A DNA stretch of 64,000 bases, taken from the NCBI RefSeq assembly GCF_933775445.1, contig NC_065872.1, forward strand, positions 14,322,001 to 14,386,000, read 5' to 3'. Below the pieces are notes generated by a model that did no database searches, had not been told where the DNA came from, and saw only the letters and a program-made list of their open reading frames with translations. Position numbers and translations under genes: made by a program. Each line of letters opens with the position of its first letter. Position 1 is the first letter of the stretch. Shown in pieces: positions 60,911 to 64,000 of this stretch. The DNA is from Argentina anserina. Its lineage: Eukaryota; Streptophyta; Magnoliopsida; Rosales; Rosaceae.

Positions 60911-61664
60911 TATATATTATAATGTACTAGATCTTATAAAAAGGCACTAAGTAGTGATGGCTAATGTGTTTTTGTTAGGGTTGGAAATTTCTGCTGATCA
61001 GAACTAGCCAACCGAGATACCAGCCAAACCACCATGATCGGTAACTGAACTCTCGATACCGCAATCCCGAACTGAAACAGTGTAGGTGGTACAGTAGTGG
61101 TACTGTATTTCGTAGAGTATGGTATTTCCGTACCGAAGTATTTCATACATAGATATCAGCCGTTAGATTTTAATGAATATATGTAATATTAGATCTGCAC
61201 CGTTGATTTTTTCTAAACCCTAGCTCCCCCAATTAGGGTTTCTCATTTCTCTTTGCCTCCCTTTCGAACAATTGAACTAGTTTGAGACTGAGGACCTCTC
61301 CCAAAGCTCTTCTCTTCAAAATCAAAGGTCATCTCTCCAATTCTGGTGAGTTTTCTTTCATGGTTGCTGGTGTTATTGTCTCTACTATTCCAAATCGAAT
61401 GAAAATGATGTTTGTCTGATCTGATAGATAATATGAAAAGATGAATCATTGAATTAGATACTATGAAATTATGAATTGGATCTGCCTTGTATGTAATTGT
61501 TTCAAATTGTATATGCTTTGTAATCATTGAATTAGATACTATGAGTCTTGAAGGTCTCTGTTATGATTGATTGCTTATGTGTTTGTGTATCATGGATTGA
61601 TTGGATTCATGGTGTTTCTCTCTTATGCTTTTCTGAAATTCGTTTTTATTTTTTATTTTTAGCT

Positions 61665-63823
61665 ATGGATTCAAACATTTCGCAGAGTGGAAGTATGAAT
61701 GCTAGTAGCTCAGCCCCTTCTATCCCATATGCACCAAATGTAGAAACAGTAGTAGTCTTATATGAATCACTACCCCCTGTGTCTCCATTTAGTGCAGCAC
61801 CACCTGAACCCGAACCACAAAATCTAAGATTTGAGCCTATTGTTGGGCAGAAAAGGAAACAACTTGTCAACAAAAGCCCTATTTGGGATACTTTTACTAG
61901 ATGTAAGATCTCGAATTCTGAAATATTAGACCTAAGTTGGTGCACATGTAACTATTGTCATGAGAGTGTTGTGTTTAACGAAGAAAAATGGGACTAGTTC
62001 AATGTGGAATCATGCTAGGAAATGTCTTTTACACCCTAATTACGTGAACACCGATCCCAAACAGTCCAAGTTGCATACTGATAATGTGACTACAGCAAAG
62101 AAATACCACAAGTATAACAAAAAGAGGTGTGATGATAGATGCATTGAAATGATTATCAAAGATGAGCTGCCATTTAGGTTTGTGGAGAAGGAAGGTTTTA
62201 AAGCATTTTGTTATGAATTAGAACCTGAATTGCCCATTTTGAATAGAAAGCATGTTGCTAAGGGTGTGCTAGACAAGTTCAATCATGAAAAAGCTCTTCT
62301 ATTGAGTGGTTTAAAGGCCAATGGTACTAGGATATCGATCACCACCGACACATGGACGTCGATACAAAACATTAACTACATGGTCTTAACAACCCACTTT
62401 TTGGACAATGACTGGAAATTGCACAAAAGAATCATAAACTTTTGTACAATTACCAGTCACAAAGGAGAGGATATTGGCAGACTAGTGGAGCAGTCTTTGA
62501 GGCAATGGGAGATCACCAAAGTCTTTACCATAACGGTAGACAATGCTAGTGCTAATGACGTTGATGTTGGTTATATAAAGAGAAGGTTGAGGAGTTACAA
62601 GACTTTGATGTTTGATGGTGATCATTTGCATTTAAGGTGTGCCTGCCATATTATTAACTTGATAGTTAAGGATGGACTGAAGGAGTTAGAGGATGAGATT
62701 GTAACTATCTGGAATTGTGCTAAATATATTAGGAGTTCAATGTCTAGGCTTGATAAGTTCATGGAGTTTGCTATTTTGGAGCAATGCAGAGCTAATGCTA
62801 ATGTTCCACTAGATGTGATAACTAGATGGAACAACACTTTTCTAATGCTTGAAGCTGCGCTTAAGTATGAAACTGTGTTTGCAAGGATGACTAATGAAGA
62901 TGTTGCATTTAAGGCTTATTTCCAAGAGAAAGACAAGAATGGAAACACTAAGGTTGGACCTCCAGAGTATGATGATTGGAGAAATGCAGAAGCTTTTCTG
63001 TGTGTTCTTGAAGAAATTTTATGATGCTACTGTGAAGTTAAGCGCATGGAAATCAGTGACTGCAAACATATTGTTTGTGGAGATAAAAACATTGCAAACT
63101 GAAATTGACATGACATGTCTTTCAAGAGATGAGGTGTTAAAAAGGGTTTGCTACTTCAATGAAGGTCAAGTTCAACAAGTATTGGGGAAGCTTTGAGACT
63201 GTGAATAAGGTGATCATGATAGCTAATGTTTTTGACCCAAGGTACAAGCTACAATGGGCTAAAGCAATGATGCAAAAAGTCAACGCGAGTCCTCAGACAA
63301 TTTCTTCAATACAAGCTGATTTAAAGAAGATGTATGAAGAATATAAAGTCTGTGAGACAAATGACACTGTTGAGCCAAATACAACTGAAGTAGCCTTAGA
63401 AGGAGAGAACTTGGAAGGTCTTGATAAAATCAGCAGGGATATAGCAAGGGAGAGAATGGCTGAGCAGTATCAATGCATAAAGAATGAGGTTGATCAGTAT
63501 TTAACTAATAGATATGTCAGTCTCTTTGTCAAGGACTTTGAAATTCACAAGTGGTGGAAAGGCAATGAGGCAACTCATCCAATTCTATCAAAGCTAGGAG
63601 AGGATATATTTGTTATTCCATGCTCAACAGTGTCATCTAAGAATGCATTCAGTTTAGGTTCAAGAGTGGTTGATCCTTTCAGAGCTTCATTGACACCAAA
63701 AATGGTGGAAGCTCTTGTTTGCACCAGTGATTGTTAAGAGCTGATCCCCCTAATTTGTATAAAGACCCCAGTGAAGAAGAATTGAAGATTTACTATGAGT
63801 TGGAGGAACTTGAAAAATGTTGA
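61665..63823 (+). pseudogene. hAT-superfamily transposase, frameshifted
   Basis: Four frame segments together give a plant hAT transposase of the zf-BED / RICESLEEPER-like type. They hold a BED finger (CTCNYC...SMWNHARKC, about 61940-62020), the catalytic region (ISITTDTWTS, FTITVDNASAND, LHLRCACHIINLIVKDGL), the helical insert (DVITRWNNTFLML; then FYDATVKLSAW), IANVFDPRYKL, and the dimerisation domain (HKWWKGNEATHPILSKLGEDIF). Frame changes occur near 61985, 63010, 63170 and 63733, so no intact protein is made. The frame after the last break ends at TGA 63821-63823. The ATG at 61665 follows a T-rich acceptor-like tttttag, hinting at a leader intron. The element probably begins near 60975 (tagggttggaaat) and continues past the window. 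Confidence 0.85.
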
Positions 63824-64000
63824 GACTTGTACATCTTTTTTGTTCTTTTGCAGATTTTATATGAATTGAAGATTTATATGCTTTTAACAACTTTTTTTTT
63901 TCTTTTGTAGAGAACTCCTTTAACCAAGACATTGAGGAAGCATATGTAGCAACCAACACTGGCAGCTCCAACCAAACTACTGTTTAGCAGCCGTGCAACC
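63824..64000 (+). other. 3' flank of the hAT transposase, cut by the window end
   Basis: T-rich sequence with further short open stretches. The right terminal inverted repeat of the hAT element is not visible in the window. Confidence 0.4.

Overview
The window is nuclear DNA from a eudicot plant. Genes are split by GT-AG introns, untranslated leaders are rich in CT runs, and several products are plant-specific: a chloroplast lipid-transporter subunit, CRT3-type calreticulin, an ATL RING-H2 ligase, plant actin and a REF/SRPP-type lipid-droplet protein. The mix of MITEs and retrotransposons would fit a small-genome rosid, perhaps Rosaceae. That placement is an inference, because nothing here fixes the species.

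Layout. From 1 to 24 kb the window is gene-dense: TGD2-like (+, 6 coding-region exons plus leader), a DUF936-family gene (+, 4 coding exons, last intron enlarged by an antisense Ty1/copia fragment), CRT3-like calreticulin (+, 14 coding exons) and an intronless ATL RING-H2 gene (-). From about 24 to 51 kb I find no convincing host gene. This stretch is a transposon island. It holds a 2.9-kb solo LTR with a perfect 5-bp target-site duplication (TSD), and a decayed Ty1/copia element with both LTRs. That element is itself interrupted by a 2.1-kb solo LTR (perfect TSD), and a 455-bp MITE sits inside its 3' LTR. The island also has hAT-, Tourist- and Mutator-type MITEs with TSDs, three related long-hairpin elements, and a TIR element containing two tandem tRNA-like Pol III promoter modules. 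From 51 to 61 kb genes resume: an actin of the ACT7 type with a leader intron (+), an intronless REF/SRPP (LDAP) gene (-) and a mitochondrial NFU4/5-type iron-sulfur scaffold gene (-, 6 exons). From about 61 kb to the end is a frameshifted hAT transposase (+) whose element probably runs past the window.

The host genes are unrelated housekeeping and signalling functions (plastid lipid import, ER glycoprotein folding, ubiquitin ligation, cytoskeleton, lipid droplets, Fe-S assembly) and form no operon-like pathway. Exon boundaries were read by hand from reading frame, splice dinucleotides and remembered family sequences. TE boundaries rest on TG...CA or TIR ends and TSDs read directly. No computed alignment backs any identity statement. 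I did not find a clearly new biological system. The most unusual structures are the nested insertions at 31.5-39.2 kb, the hairpin family at 40-46 kb and the tRNA-like doublet at 47.2-47.8 kb.
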